Assembly (NCBI RefSeq): GCF_016641735.1
Contig: NZ_JAEDAO010000001.1
Span: 1,364,001 to 1,428,000 of the forward strand
Direction of reading: 5' to 3'
DNA from: Ramlibacter algicola
GTDB lineage: Bacteria; Pseudomonadota; Gammaproteobacteria; Burkholderiales; Burkholderiaceae_C
Length of the DNA stretch: 64,000 nucleotides
This document shows, piece after piece, positions 45,230-56,437 of this stretch. The first letter of the stretch is position 1; the number at the start of each line of letters is the position of its first letter. The notes beneath the pieces are model-generated. The model made no database searches. It had not been told where the DNA came from and saw only the letters and a list, made by a program, of their open reading frames with translations. The translations under genes and the position numbers were made by a program.

Positions 45230-46222
45230 TCAGTACAACCAGCAGGCCGCCTGGCTTTCCGCGTCCACCTGGATCAGCGGCGGGACCTCGGCCGCGCAGC
45301 GGTCGAACGCCTTCGGGCACCGCGTGCGGAACACGCAGCCGGACGGCGGGTTGATCGGCGACGGGATGTCGCCTTGCAGCAGCTGCACGACCTTGGCGCG
45401 CTCGCGGCGCGGGTCGGGAATCGGCACCGCCGATTGCAGCGCCTGCGTGTACGGGTGGCGCGGCTGGCGGTACAGCGCATGCTTGTCCGCCACTTCCATC
45501 GTGCGCCCCAGGTACATCACGAGCACGCGGTTGCTGATGTGGCGCACGACGGCGAGGTCGTGGGCGATGAACACCAGCGCCAGCTGCATCTCCTTCTGCA
45601 GGTCCTGCAGCAGGTTGATGATCTGGGCCTGGATCGACACGTCGAGCGCGGACACCGGCTCGTCGCACACCACCAGCTTGGGCCGCAGGATCAGGGCCCG
45701 CGCGATGCCGATGCGCTGGCACTGGCCACCCGAGAACTCGTGCGGATAGCGGTACATCTGCGCTTCCGACAGCCCGACGCGCGACAGCATGGCCTTCACG
45801 CGCGCGAGGACCTCGCCGCGCGACAACTGCGGCTCGTGCGTGCGCAGCGGCTCGCTGACGATCTGCAGCACGTTCATGCGCGGGTCGAGCGACGCCAGCG
45901 GGTCCTGGAAGATCATCTGCACGTGCCGGCGCACCTTCTGCCACGCAGCGGGCGACGCGCCGCGCATGGGCTGGCCCATCCACGTGATCTCGCCGGCGTG
46001 CACCGGCACCAGGTTCAGCAGCGAGCGCGCGAGCGTCGACTTGCCGCAGCCCGACTCGCCGACGATGCCCAGCGTCTCGCCGGGGTGGACGTCGAGGCTC
46101 ACGCCGTTGACGGCCTTCAGGGTACGCTGCGGCGACCAGGGCAGCATTCCTTCGCCGCGCACGGGGAAGCGCACGTGCAGGTCGCGCACGGACAGCAGGG
46201 GAGTGGCGTCGGTGGCGGCCAT
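45230..46222 (-). CDS. oppF: Oligopeptide ABC transporter ATP-binding protein OppF-like
   Basis: A 330-residue ATPase: Walker A GESGCGKST, Q-loop MIFQDPLASLDP, signature SGGQCQR, Walker B VVCDEPVSALDV, and the C-terminal oligopeptide/dipeptide (oligo_HPY) extension with GCVFRTRCPKAFDRC. It powers import together with OppD. The ATG at 46222 shares one base with the oppD stop. Confidence 0.92.
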   Translation of the reverse strand: MAATDATPLLSVRDLHVRFPVRGEGMLPWSPQRTLKAVNGVSLDVHPGETLGIVGESGCGKSTLARSLLNLVPVHAGEITWMGQPMRGASPAAWQKVRRHVQMIFQDPLASLDPRMNVLQIVSEPLRTHEPQLSRGEVLARVKAMLSRVGLSEAQMYRYPHEFSGGQCQRIGIARALILRPKLVVCDEPVSALDVSIQAQIINLLQDLQKEMQLALVFIAHDLAVVRHISNRVLVMYLGRTMEVADKHALYRQPRHPYTQALQSAVPIPDPRRERAKVVQLLQGDIPSPINPPSGCVFRTRCPKAFDRCAAEVPPLIQVDAESQAACWLY

Positions 46223-47223
46223 CAGTGCGCCTTCCATCCGAGGCTGCGGACGTCGTCCGGGGCGCGATGGCACGCGCGCAGCACGGCCTCGTCGTTCGCG
46301 GCCGCAAGCAAGGGCCGTTCCGTCGCGCAGCGCTCCAGCACCATGTCGCAACGCTCGCTGAACGGGCAACCCGCCGGCAGGCGCGCCATGCTGGGCGGCA
46401 TGCCCGGGATGGCGAGCAGCCGGTCGCCTTCGTGCTCCAGCCGAGGCGCCGCGCCCAGCAGGCCGACGGTGTACGGGTGCGTCGGCTTGTAGAAGATCTG
46501 CTCGGCGCTGCCTTGTTCCATCACGCGGCCGCCGTACAGCACCATGACTTCGTCGCACAGGCCGGCGACGACGCCCAGGTCGTGCGTGATCAGGATGATG
46601 GCGGTGCCCGACTCGCGCTGCAGGTCGCGCAAAAGCGTCATCGTCTGCGCCTGCACCGTGACGTCGAGCGCCGTCGTCGGTTCGTCGGCGATCAGCAAAT
46701 CCGGCTGGCACAGCAGCGCCATGGCGATCATGATGCGCTGGCGCATGCCGCCGGAGAACTCGTGCGGGTACATGCGAATCCGGCGCGCCGCGTCGGGAAT
46801 GCGCACCTGCTCCAGCGTCTGGATCGCGAGCTGCAGCGCGCTCCTGCGCGACAGCCCCTTGTGCAGCTCCAGCACCTCCGTCATCTGGCGCTCGACCGTC
46901 AGGTACGGGTTCAGCGACGTCATCGGGTCCTGGAAGATCATCGCGACGCGGTCGCCGCGCACCTGGTTCAGGCGGCGCTCTGGCATCGCGAGCAGGTCCT
47001 CGCCCTGGAACATCGCCTGGCCGGATCCGCGCCCGTTGGCGGCCAGCAAGCCCATGAGCGCCAGCATGCTCTGGCTCTTGCCGGAGCCGCTCTCGCCGAC
47101 GATGCCCAGGGTCTGGCCGCGCTCGAGCGAGAAGGAGATGCCGTTGACGGCCGACACGTCGCCGTCGGGCGTGGCGAAGCGCACGCCGAGGTCGCGCACG
47201 TCGAGCAGGGGAGGGGAAGCCAT
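46222..47223 (-). CDS. oppD: Oligopeptide ABC transporter ATP-binding protein OppD-like
   Basis: A 333-residue ATPase with Walker A GESGSGKSQS, the Q-loop MIFQDPMTSLNP, signature SGGMRQR, Walker B LLIADEPTTALDV and the C-terminal oligo_HPY segment GCPFSERCDMVLERC. Pairs with OppF. It follows oppC after 1 nt and overlaps oppF by 1 nt. Confidence 0.92.
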   Translation of the reverse strand: MASPPLLDVRDLGVRFATPDGDVSAVNGISFSLERGQTLGIVGESGSGKSQSMLALMGLLAANGRGSGQAMFQGEDLLAMPERRLNQVRGDRVAMIFQDPMTSLNPYLTVERQMTEVLELHKGLSRRSALQLAIQTLEQVRIPDAARRIRMYPHEFSGGMRQRIMIAMALLCQPDLLIADEPTTALDVTVQAQTMTLLRDLQRESGTAIILITHDLGVVAGLCDEVMVLYGGRVMEQGSAEQIFYKPTHPYTVGLLGAAPRLEHEGDRLLAIPGMPPSMARLPAGCPFSERCDMVLERCATERPLLAAANDEAVLRACHRAPDDVRSLGWKAH

Positions 47224-47224
47224 C

Positions 47225-48139
47225 TCAGCGTTCCTTCGGATCGAGCGCGTCGCGCAGGCCGTCGCCGATGAAGTTGAAGCAGTACAGGGTCAGCGACAGC
47301 ATGGCACCCGGGAACAGCAGCATCCAGGGCGCGCCTTCCATCACGTTGGTGCCGTCGTGGATCAGCACGCCCCAGCTGGTCATCGGCTCCTGGATGCCCA
47401 GGCCCAGGAAGGACAGCACCGACTCCGTGAGGATGACCCCCGGCACGGTGACGGTGGTGTAGATGACGACGATGCCCAGCAGGTTGGGCACGATGTGCGA
47501 AGCGATGATGCGGCGCGTCGGCACGCCGGTGGCGCGCGCGGCCTCGACGAATTCGCGGGTGCGCAGCGACAGCGTCTGCCCGCGCACCACGCGTGCCATG
47601 TCCATCCACGAGAAAGCGGTGATGGCGAGCACCACCAGGTAGAACTCGCGCCCCAGCAGCGTCACCAGCAGGATGGCGATCAGCAGGTAGGGGATCGCGT
47701 ACATCATGTCGACGAACCGCATCATGAAGGTGTCGGTGCGGCCGCCGATGAACCCGGCGGTGGCGCCCCAGGCGATGCCGATCGTCACGGACGCCAGCGT
47801 GGCCAGGATGCCGACCATCAGCGAGATGCGCCCGCCGACCAGGCAACGCACCAGCAGGTCGCGGCCCGATTCGTCGGTGCCCCACCAGTGCATGTTCTGC
47901 CAGGTGGGCGGCAGCTTCATCGCGTCCCAGTCGGTGGTGTCGAAGCCATGCGGCAGCACCAGCGGGCCGACGATGCAGGCCAGCGCGATCACCGCCAGCA
48001 GCACGGTCGATATGACGGCGGCGCGGTTGCGCATGAACCGGCGGCGTGCGTCCGACCACGGGCTGCGGCCGCGCACCGCGACGGGCGTCTCGGCCAGCAG
48101 GCCGACGACGGCTTCCCGATTGCTTCCGAAGGCCATCAT
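47225..48139 (-). CDS. oppC: Oligopeptide ABC transporter permease OppC-like
   Basis: A 304-residue inner-membrane permease with six helices. The N-terminal OppC_N segment is followed by the EAA loop EAARATGVPTRRIIASHIVPN, the ATPase-contact helix. The start shares one base with the oppB stop (TGATG). Transport partner of OppB. Confidence 0.92.
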   Translation of the reverse strand: MMAFGSNREAVVGLLAETPVAVRGRSPWSDARRRFMRNRAAVISTVLLAVIALACIVGPLVLPHGFDTTDWDAMKLPPTWQNMHWWGTDESGRDLLVRCLVGGRISLMVGILATLASVTIGIAWGATAGFIGGRTDTFMMRFVDMMYAIPYLLIAILLVTLLGREFYLVVLAITAFSWMDMARVVRGQTLSLRTREFVEAARATGVPTRRIIASHIVPNLLGIVVIYTTVTVPGVILTESVLSFLGLGIQEPMTSWGVLIHDGTNVMEGAPWMLLFPGAMLSLTLYCFNFIGDGLRDALDPKER

Positions 48140-49062
48140 CAGTACCGGATGCGCGGGTCGAGCGCCGCGTAGGCCAGGTCCACCAGCAGGTTCAGCGCGA
48201 CCGCGATGACCGTGATCAGGACCACCAGGCCGAGCACCAGCGTGTAGTCGCGATTGGCGGCGCCGTTGACGATCAGGCGGCCGATGCCGGGCAGCGAGAA
48301 CACGGTCTCGGTGACGATGGCGGCGGTGATCGACGAAATGGCCAGCGGGCCGACCAGCGACACCACGGGCAGCAGTGCCGGCTTCAACGCGTGCCGCAGC
48401 ACCACGACGCGCGTAGGCAGTCCCTTGGCGCGCGCGGTGCGGATGAAGTTGGAGTGCATCACCTCGATCAGGCTGCCGCGCATCACGCGGCCGATGGTGG
48501 CGACGTTGATGAACGTGAGCAGCGCGATCGGCATCACCATGTACGCCGGTGACCCGAAGCCGTCCCAGCCGCCGGCGGGCAGCCAGCGCAGCGACAGCGC
48601 GAACACGAGGATCAGCACCGGCCCGAGCACGAACGAGGGAACGACGCTGCCGACGTTGGCGATCGCCATCACCGCGTGGTCGGCCAGGCTGTTCTGCCGC
48701 AGCGCGGCGGCAATGCCCAGGCCGACGCCGATGACCAGCGACACCAGCATCGCCACGCCGCCGATGGTCAGCGAGACAGGCAGCGCCGCGGCGACCAGGT
48801 CATTGACCGACCAGTCGGCGTAGCGGAACGACGCGCCGAGGTCGCCGTGGACCAGGTTGTTCAGGTAGAAGAGGTACTGCTTCCAGGCCGGCTGGTCCAG
48901 GTGGTACTTGGCCTGCAGGTTGGCGAGCACCGCCTCGGACACCTTGCGCTCGTCGTCGAACGGCCCTCCCGGCGCCGCGTGCACGAGCACGTAGCAGACC
49001 GTGATGACGGCCAGCAGGGTGGGAATGGTCACCAGCAGGCGACGCAGCGTGTAGGACCACAT
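48139..49062 (-). CDS. oppB: Oligopeptide ABC transporter permease OppB-like
   Basis: A 307-residue permease with six helices. The EAA-type loop is RTARAKGLPTRVVVLRHALKPA. The large periplasmic segment after helix 1 includes AWKQYLFYLNNLVHGDLGASF, typical for OppB/DppB. A hairpin lies 26 nt upstream, between it and oppA. Confidence 0.92.
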   Translation of the reverse strand: MWSYTLRRLLVTIPTLLAVITVCYVLVHAAPGGPFDDERKVSEAVLANLQAKYHLDQPAWKQYLFYLNNLVHGDLGASFRYADWSVNDLVAAALPVSLTIGGVAMLVSLVIGVGLGIAAALRQNSLADHAVMAIANVGSVVPSFVLGPVLILVFALSLRWLPAGGWDGFGSPAYMVMPIALLTFINVATIGRVMRGSLIEVMHSNFIRTARAKGLPTRVVVLRHALKPALLPVVSLVGPLAISSITAAIVTETVFSLPGIGRLIVNGAANRDYTLVLGLVVLITVIAVALNLLVDLAYAALDPRIRY

Positions 49063-49088
49063 GTCCGGGAGGGCTCGCTCTCAAGAAA

Positions 49089-49113
49089 ACGCCCCGCGGG
49101 GTACGCGGGGCGT
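49089..49113 (-). terminator. Hairpin with U-tract between oppA and oppB (attenuator)
   Basis: On the minus strand ACGCCCCGCG, TACCC loop, CGCGGGGCGT, then TTTTCTT: a 10-bp GC-rich perfect stem followed by a T-rich run, 23 nt after the oppA stop. It would stop or stall part of the transcripts, giving more binding protein than permease. No other terminator separates the opp genes. Confidence 0.75.
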
Positions 49114-49136
49114 CGCGACGGGGCGCGGGTGCGCGC

Positions 49137-50762
49137 TCAGTGCTTGATGATGTACAGGTCCTTGCTGCGGAAGCGATCCTGCGCGTTCAGCAGCGAGTAC
49201 CCGCCCACGTAGGATTTTACCAGCCGGGGCAGCGAGTACTGCACCAGCGGGATGATCGGGTAGTCATCCATGATCAACTTCGCGGCCTGCGTGAGAAGTT
49301 GCTTGCGCTTGGCGGGGTCGGTGCTGCGCTCGCCCTGGACGATCAGCTCCTCGCCCTTCTTGTTGCAGTTGAAGTTGTTGTTCTGGTCCGAATCGCAGCG
49401 GATCAGCGCCAGGAAGTTGGTGGCGTCGTTGTAGTCGGCGATGAAGCCGTCGCGCGCCATCTCGAAGGCGCCGTCGTGGCGCTTCTTCACCAGCACCTTG
49501 AACTCCATGGCCTCGAGCTCGAGGTTGATGCCCAGCTTGTTCTTCCATTCCGACTGGGCGAAGATGGCCATCTTCTTGTGGTACTCGCTCGTGTTGTACG
49601 AGAACGTGTACTTGGTCCCCGGCTTCACGCCGGCTTCGGCCAGCAGCTTCTTGGCTTCCTCGACCTTCCTGGCCATCGGCCACTTGGCCCACTCGTATTC
49701 GACGACGTCGGCGCCTTCCATGCCCTTGACGATGATCCCGTAGGCGGGGATCTGGCCGTCGGCCGTGACCTTCTGCGCGAGGATGTCGCGGTCCAGCACC
49801 ATCGTCAGGGCCTTGCGGACCCGCACGTCCTTGAACACCGGGTTCTGCGTCTGGAAGTCGTAGTAGCGCAGCCCCAGCATCGGCGCGTTGCGCACCTCCT
49901 TGGGGTACTTCTTCTTCATGTCCTCGTAGGTGCCGGGCGGCAGCTGGTACACGAACTCGTTCTGGCCGGCTTCGTACAGCTTGACGTCCGCGTTGCCGTC
50001 CTCGACGCCCAGGTACGTGACGCGCGTGAGCTGCACGTTCTTGGCGTCCCAGTACTGCGGGTTCTTCTCCAGCACCACGCTGCGGTTGACGACCCAGTCG
50101 CGCAGCACGTACGCGCCGTTGCTGACCATGTTGCCCGGCTTGGTCCAGTCCTTGCCGAACTTCTCGACCGACGCCTTGTGCACCGGGCCGAGGTTGTTGT
50201 TGGACACCAGCTGCGGCAGGAAAGCGACCGGGAACGGCGTCTTGATCTCCACCGTGAACTTGTCGACCGCGCGCACGCCGGCTTCGGCCGGCGGCTTCTT
50301 GCCCATCGCGACTTCCTTGCCATGGAGCAGGAACACGCCATAGGTGGCCGCGTACTTGGACGCGGTCTTCGGGTCCAGGAAGCGGCGGATACCGTAGACC
50401 ACGTCCTCGGCGGTCACCGGGTCGCCGTTGGACCACTTGGCGTTCTGGCGCAGCTTGAAGGTCCAGGTGGTCGGGTCGACCTGCTTCCAGCTCTCGGCCA
50501 CGCCGGGCACGACCTTGCCGTCGCCGTCCACCGCGGTGAGCGCTTCGAACAGGTCACGGGTGATGTTGTTGGCGCCGACCGTCTCGGCGATCGCGGGGTC
50601 CAGCGACTCCGGCTCGGAGCCGTTGTTGCGGATCAGGGTCTGCGTCGGGTGCAGCGTGACGCCGGCGGGCACGACGGCGGCGAACGCGGACGAAGCGAGC
50701 AGGGAGGCGAGGGCGCACGCACGCGCCACGGAAGTCAGTGTCATGGGGAGATGCTTCGTCAT
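49137..50762 (-). CDS. oppA: Oligopeptide ABC transporter substrate-binding protein OppA-like
   Basis: A 541-residue periplasmic binding protein (SBP_bac_5 family). Signal peptide ending at SAFAA, then ETVGANNITRDLFEALTAVDGDGKVVPGVAESW, a hallmark of peptide-binding proteins; a mature length of about 510 residues matches OppA. Peptides are held as extended chains between two lobes. The start overlaps the preceding binding-protein gene by 4 nt (ATGA, 50759-50762); ATG 50744 is an alternative. Confidence 0.92.
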   Translation of the reverse strand: MTKHLPMTLTSVARACALASLLASSAFAAVVPAGVTLHPTQTLIRNNGSEPESLDPAIAETVGANNITRDLFEALTAVDGDGKVVPGVAESWKQVDPTTWTFKLRQNAKWSNGDPVTAEDVVYGIRRFLDPKTASKYAATYGVFLLHGKEVAMGKKPPAEAGVRAVDKFTVEIKTPFPVAFLPQLVSNNNLGPVHKASVEKFGKDWTKPGNMVSNGAYVLRDWVVNRSVVLEKNPQYWDAKNVQLTRVTYLGVEDGNADVKLYEAGQNEFVYQLPPGTYEDMKKKYPKEVRNAPMLGLRYYDFQTQNPVFKDVRVRKALTMVLDRDILAQKVTADGQIPAYGIIVKGMEGADVVEYEWAKWPMARKVEEAKKLLAEAGVKPGTKYTFSYNTSEYHKKMAIFAQSEWKNKLGINLELEAMEFKVLVKKRHDGAFEMARDGFIADYNDATNFLALIRCDSDQNNNFNCNKKGEELIVQGERSTDPAKRKQLLTQAAKLIMDDYPIIPLVQYSLPRLVKSYVGGYSLLNAQDRFRSKDLYIIKH

Positions 50763-52585
50763 TGGTGGGGCGCCTTGCTCATGTCGACGTCGATGTACTG
50801 CCAGAACTCACGCGCGAACGGGTGGCGCATGTAGCCGGTCATCCAGGGTTGCCACAGGTCGGTGCCGATGCGGTGCACGCGCGGCTTGTACGGCATGTAG
50901 GCGGCCAGGATGCGGTTCATGTCCTTGATGACGGCGTCGCGCTCGGGGCCGTCGGGCATGACCAGCTGCTTCTGGTACAGCTCGTCGAACCTGTCGTTCT
51001 TGAAGCGCGAGTGGTTCTGCTGGCCGACGGACTTGCCGTACATGTACTCCAGCAGGCCGCCGGAGTTGGGCGAGCTGCCCGACACGCCGAAGCCCCACAT
51101 CTGCAGCTTGCCGGCACGCGAAGCCTTCAGCTGCTCGGGCCACTGGCCCAGGCGCAGCACCAGCTTGACGCCGACCGAGTCGAGGTTCTTCTTCATCACC
51201 TCGTCCAGCTCGCGGTAGTCCGCGCGGCCGAGGGTGTCCAGGTACAGCACCAGCGGCGAGCCGTCCGGCATGTCGCGCCAGCCGTCGCCGTCCTTGTCGA
51301 CGTAGCCGAACATGTCCAGCAGCGCGATCGACCGCGCCTTGTCGAACGTGCCCAGTTCCGTGTGGAACTTCGGGTCGTAGCTGGGCGTGTTGGGCATGAT
51401 GAAGCTCTGGGCCACGATGGCCTGGCCGCGGCGCGGCAGCCGCACCTCCTCGGCCGTGTCCAGCGCGAGGCCGATCGCCCGGCGCAGCGCCACCTTCTCC
51501 GGCGTGTAGCCGCCCACCGTGGGGTCGTCCATCCGGAAATAGAACATCGTGATGTCCGTCAGCGGGGACTGGGCCATCTGGATGCCGCGCTTGGCGAGGT
51601 TGGGCGCGAGCTTGTTGTTCGGGATCGCCTGCGTGACGAAGTTCTGCGGCAGGCGTTCCATGAAGTCGTGCTCGTTGTTCAGGAACGCGAGCCAGCGCGG
51701 TTGCGGCTCGTCGATCACGTTCACGATCACCTTGTCGACCATGGGCAGGCGCTTGCCCTTCATCTGGGCGTAGATCGCCTGCGCGCGCTGGTCGTTGGGC
51801 GCGGGCTCGGCTTCGTAGTGCACCTCGCGGTAGCGCGGGTTGCGCACGAACACCATCTGCGACGACCGGCGCCAGCTCTGGAGCATGAACGGGCCGGTGC
51901 CCACCGGGTGCTCCATGGTCTTGTCGGCGTACTTCTCGATCACCTCGCGCGCGACGACGCCGCCGTAGGTGGGATCGGCCAGCGTGTTGATGAAGCGCGG
52001 GCGCGGCTCCTTCAGCTTGATCTGCACCGTGTAGCGGTCCAGCGCACGCAGGCCTTCCACCTCGGTGTCGTAGTCGAACTTCGCGCCCGTTTCGGCCTTC
52101 TTGCGCAACGCCTCCAGGCCGAGGATGCCCTCCTCGTTGAACGAGCTGTAGTTGGGGCTCTTGTTGACCGGGTCGAAGAAGCGCTTGAGCGAGTAGACGT
52201 AGTCCTGCGCGGTCACCTCGCGCGGCTTGCCGCCGAAGGCGGCGTCATCGGCGAACAGCACGCCGTTCTTCAGGCGAAAGGTCCAGGTGCGGAAGTCAGA
52301 CGACACCTCGGGCATCGCCTCGGCCAGGTTGGGCCGGATCTTCACCGGCCGCGCGAGGTAGTCGTACTGGTACGGCGCCTCGAAGATGTTGGCCAGCGCG
52401 ATGGCCGAGTACAGGTCGCTGATCTGGGCCGGGTCGAAGCCGGTCTCGGCGATAGGGTAGGCGTAGCGGAAAACTTTTTCCGCCGGGGCGGCGGCGGGCT
52501 GGGCATGGGCCGTGTGGGCTGCCCCCAGCACCAGGAGCAGGCTTGTGGCCAGCGCCCGGACCTTAGGGTTTAGGCTGAGTAACAT
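50759..52585 (-). CDS. Second ABC transporter peptide-type substrate-binding protein
   Basis: A 608-residue SBP_bac_5 protein with a signal peptide ending at AHAQP. It is about 65 residues longer than OppA and similar in size to YejA, a microcin C/peptide-binding protein. It is not a duplicate of oppA; they share only the family fold. Its start at 52585 lies 117 nt from the divergent permease genes, which are the likely cognate membrane partners, but it is translationally coupled to oppA. The ligand is unknown. Confidence 0.88.
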   Translation of the reverse strand: MLLSLNPKVRALATSLLLVLGAAHTAHAQPAAAPAEKVFRYAYPIAETGFDPAQISDLYSAIALANIFEAPYQYDYLARPVKIRPNLAEAMPEVSSDFRTWTFRLKNGVLFADDAAFGGKPREVTAQDYVYSLKRFFDPVNKSPNYSSFNEEGILGLEALRKKAETGAKFDYDTEVEGLRALDRYTVQIKLKEPRPRFINTLADPTYGGVVAREVIEKYADKTMEHPVGTGPFMLQSWRRSSQMVFVRNPRYREVHYEAEPAPNDQRAQAIYAQMKGKRLPMVDKVIVNVIDEPQPRWLAFLNNEHDFMERLPQNFVTQAIPNNKLAPNLAKRGIQMAQSPLTDITMFYFRMDDPTVGGYTPEKVALRRAIGLALDTAEEVRLPRRGQAIVAQSFIMPNTPSYDPKFHTELGTFDKARSIALLDMFGYVDKDGDGWRDMPDGSPLVLYLDTLGRADYRELDEVMKKNLDSVGVKLVLRLGQWPEQLKASRAGKLQMWGFGVSGSSPNSGGLLEYMYGKSVGQQNHSRFKNDRFDELYQKQLVMPDGPERDAVIKDMNRILAAYMPYKPRVHRIGTDLWQPWMTGYMRHPFAREFWQYIDVDMSKAPHQ

Positions 52586-52702
52586 CTGATCAGTTCAGGA
52601 CAACCCGCAAGCATAATGCGCGCCCAGGCGGCCGCCATGAGCGGTAATCCCTAAGTTAGAGCCTGGCGCCATCCGCCCGGCCATCCGAGGCCTCCGATCC
52701 CG

Positions 52703-53641
52703 ATGCTCTCCTTCATCCTCAGGCGGGTCCTGCAGATGATCCCGACCCTGGCCGGCGTCATCCTGCTCGTCTTCTTCCTGTTCAAGTACTTCGGCGGCGA
52801 CCCGGCCGAAATCCTGGGCGGCCTGCAAGCGTCCACCGCGCAGATCGAATCCATCCGCCGCCAGCTGGGCCTGGACAAGCCGGTCGTCGAACAGCTGTGG
52901 ATTTTCGTCAAGCAGGTCCTGACCCTCGACTGGGGCCAGAGCTGGGCGACCAAGGAAGCGATCAACAACATCTTCTCGTCGCGCCTGCCGGCGACGCTGA
53001 CGATCATGGTGCCGATCCTGATCCTCGAGGTCGGGCTCGCCATCGTGTGCGGCATGGCCGTGGCGTACGTCCGCGGCAGCCTGACCGACCGCGCCGTGAT
53101 GATGATCACGACCATCGCGCTGTCCATCAGCTTCCTGGTCTACGTGATCGTCGGGCAGTACCTGTTCGCATTCCGCCTTGGCTGGTTCCCCGTGCAGGGC
53201 TGGACGCCCAACACGCTGACCAACCTGGCCGTGTACGCGCCCCTGCCCGTGCTGCTGGCGGTGCTGGTGAGCCTGGCGCCCAACACGCGCCTGTACCGCA
53301 GCTTCTTCCTCGACGAGATCGGCCACGACTACGTGCGCACCGCGCGCGCCAAGGGCGTGCCCGAGCGCACGATCCTGTTCAAGCACGTGCTGCGCAATGC
53401 GATGATCCCGATCCTCACGAACGTGGCGACGCAGCTGCCGGGGGTGTTCATCGGCTCCTTCCTCATCGAGGTGTTCTTCTCCGTGCCGGGCCTGGGCCGC
53501 GAGGTGTTCCTCGCGGTGGGTCGCAGCGACTACCCCGTGATCCAGGCGGTCACGATCTACCTGGCCGTGCTCACGATGGTCATCAACCTCATCACGGACG
53601 TGCTGTACAAGTTCGTCGACCCGCGGGTGGTCCTCAAATGA
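52703..53641 (+). CDS. ABC transporter permease (peptide type, YejB-like)
   Basis: A 312-residue six-helix permease. The EAA-type loop is RTARAKGVPERTILFKHVLRNA. The N-terminal helix and long loop follow the DppB/OppB plan. It overlaps the next permease by 4 nt (ATGA, 53638-53641). It starts the plus-strand unit divergent from the second binding protein. Confidence 0.9.
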   Translation: MLSFILRRVLQMIPTLAGVILLVFFLFKYFGGDPAEILGGLQASTAQIESIRRQLGLDKPVVEQLWIFVKQVLTLDWGQSWATKEAINNIFSSRLPATLTIMVPILILEVGLAIVCGMAVAYVRGSLTDRAVMMITTIALSISFLVYVIVGQYLFAFRLGWFPVQGWTPNTLTNLAVYAPLPVLLAVLVSLAPNTRLYRSFFLDEIGHDYVRTARAKGVPERTILFKHVLRNAMIPILTNVATQLPGVFIGSFLIEVFFSVPGLGREVFLAVGRSDYPVIQAVTIYLAVLTMVINLITDVLYKFVDPRVVLK

Positions 53642-54753
53642 GCGCCGTGCCCACCATCGCCGGCGCGCAGGTCGCGCCCCAGGGCCTTGAAGGCCTGCCG
53701 ATCCCCGATCCGCTGGTCACGCAGATGCCGCGTTCGCCCGGCGTCTGGTCGCAGGCCTGGGCCCGCCTGCGCCGCGACCGGGTCGGCATGGTCTCGCTGG
53801 TCGTCGTCGCGCTGTTCTTCGTGCTCGTGCTGCTGGCGCAGTTCGGCGTCGTCGCCGGCAACTGGCAGAAGGAAGTGGGCGTGCCATTCGCGCCGCCCAC
53901 GCTCGTCGGCGCCGACGAGAAGCAGGCCGACGTCGAGAAGGCCGAGGTGGTGCCCAACGTCGACATCTCCGACATCGACCCGCTCGCCAAGTACTACGAC
54001 GAGTGGGCCCGCCGCGCCTCGTCGATCAAGACCGAGGTCGACGTCAAGCGCGACACGCTGCCCTTCGGCGGCGACCGCATCGGCCGCGACGTGCTGGACA
54101 AGGCGATCAAGGGCGCGCAGGTCTCCATCCTGGTCGGCCTGCTGGCCGCGGTGTTCGCCACCGTGATCGGCACCTTCCTCGGCGCACTGGCCGGCTACTT
54201 CGGCGGCTGGGTCGACGACGCGCTCGAGTGGGTCTACAACGTCTTCACGTCGGTGCCGTACATCCTGCTGATCTTCGCGCTGGCCGCGGTGTTCAAGTCG
54301 GGGCCGATGGCCAAGGTGTTCGAAGGGGGCATCGTGCCCGTCATCATCATCCTGGGCGTGGTCGGCTGGACCGGCATCTACCGCCTGGTGCGCGCCGAGT
54401 ACATGAAGCACCGCAGCCGCGAGTACGTGCGCGCCGCCGAAGCCATCGGCGCCGGCAACCTGTCGCGGATGTTCGGCCACATCCTGCCGAACGTCAGCCA
54501 CGTCGTGCTGGTGCAGCTGTCGCTGCACGTCGTGTCCTTCATCAAGGCCGAGGTGATCCTGTCCTTCCTGGGCCTGGGCGTGCCGATCGACATGGTCAGC
54601 TGGGGCACGATGCTCAACGAAGCCCAGACCGAGCTGGTGCTGGGCAAGTGGTGGCAGCTCGTGGCCGCCACCGCGTTCATGGCGACCTTCGTCACCGCCT
54701 TCGCGCTGCTCACCGATGCACTGCGCGACGCCCTCGATCCCAAGCTGCGCTGA
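53638..54753 (+). CDS. ABC transporter permease with extended periplasmic loop (YejE-like)
   Basis: A 371-residue OppC/YejE-type permease. Unusually, an insert of about 80 residues rich in Asp/Glu/Lys (DEKQADVEKAEVVPNV... KTEVDVKRDTLPFGGDRIGRD) lies between helix 1 and helix 2. OppC here has a much shorter segment in that place. The EAA loop is RAAEAIGAGNLSRMFGHILPN. The periplasmic insert may contact the binding protein. It pairs with the preceding permease. Confidence 0.9.
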   Translation: MSAVPTIAGAQVAPQGLEGLPIPDPLVTQMPRSPGVWSQAWARLRRDRVGMVSLVVVALFFVLVLLAQFGVVAGNWQKEVGVPFAPPTLVGADEKQADVEKAEVVPNVDISDIDPLAKYYDEWARRASSIKTEVDVKRDTLPFGGDRIGRDVLDKAIKGAQVSILVGLLAAVFATVIGTFLGALAGYFGGWVDDALEWVYNVFTSVPYILLIFALAAVFKSGPMAKVFEGGIVPVIIILGVVGWTGIYRLVRAEYMKHRSREYVRAAEAIGAGNLSRMFGHILPNVSHVVLVQLSLHVVSFIKAEVILSFLGLGVPIDMVSWGTMLNEAQTELVLGKWWQLVAATAFMATFVTAFALLTDALRDALDPKLR

Positions 54754-54757
54754 AGCC

Positions 54758-56433
<1,676 letters not shown>

Positions 56434-56437
<4 letters not shown>

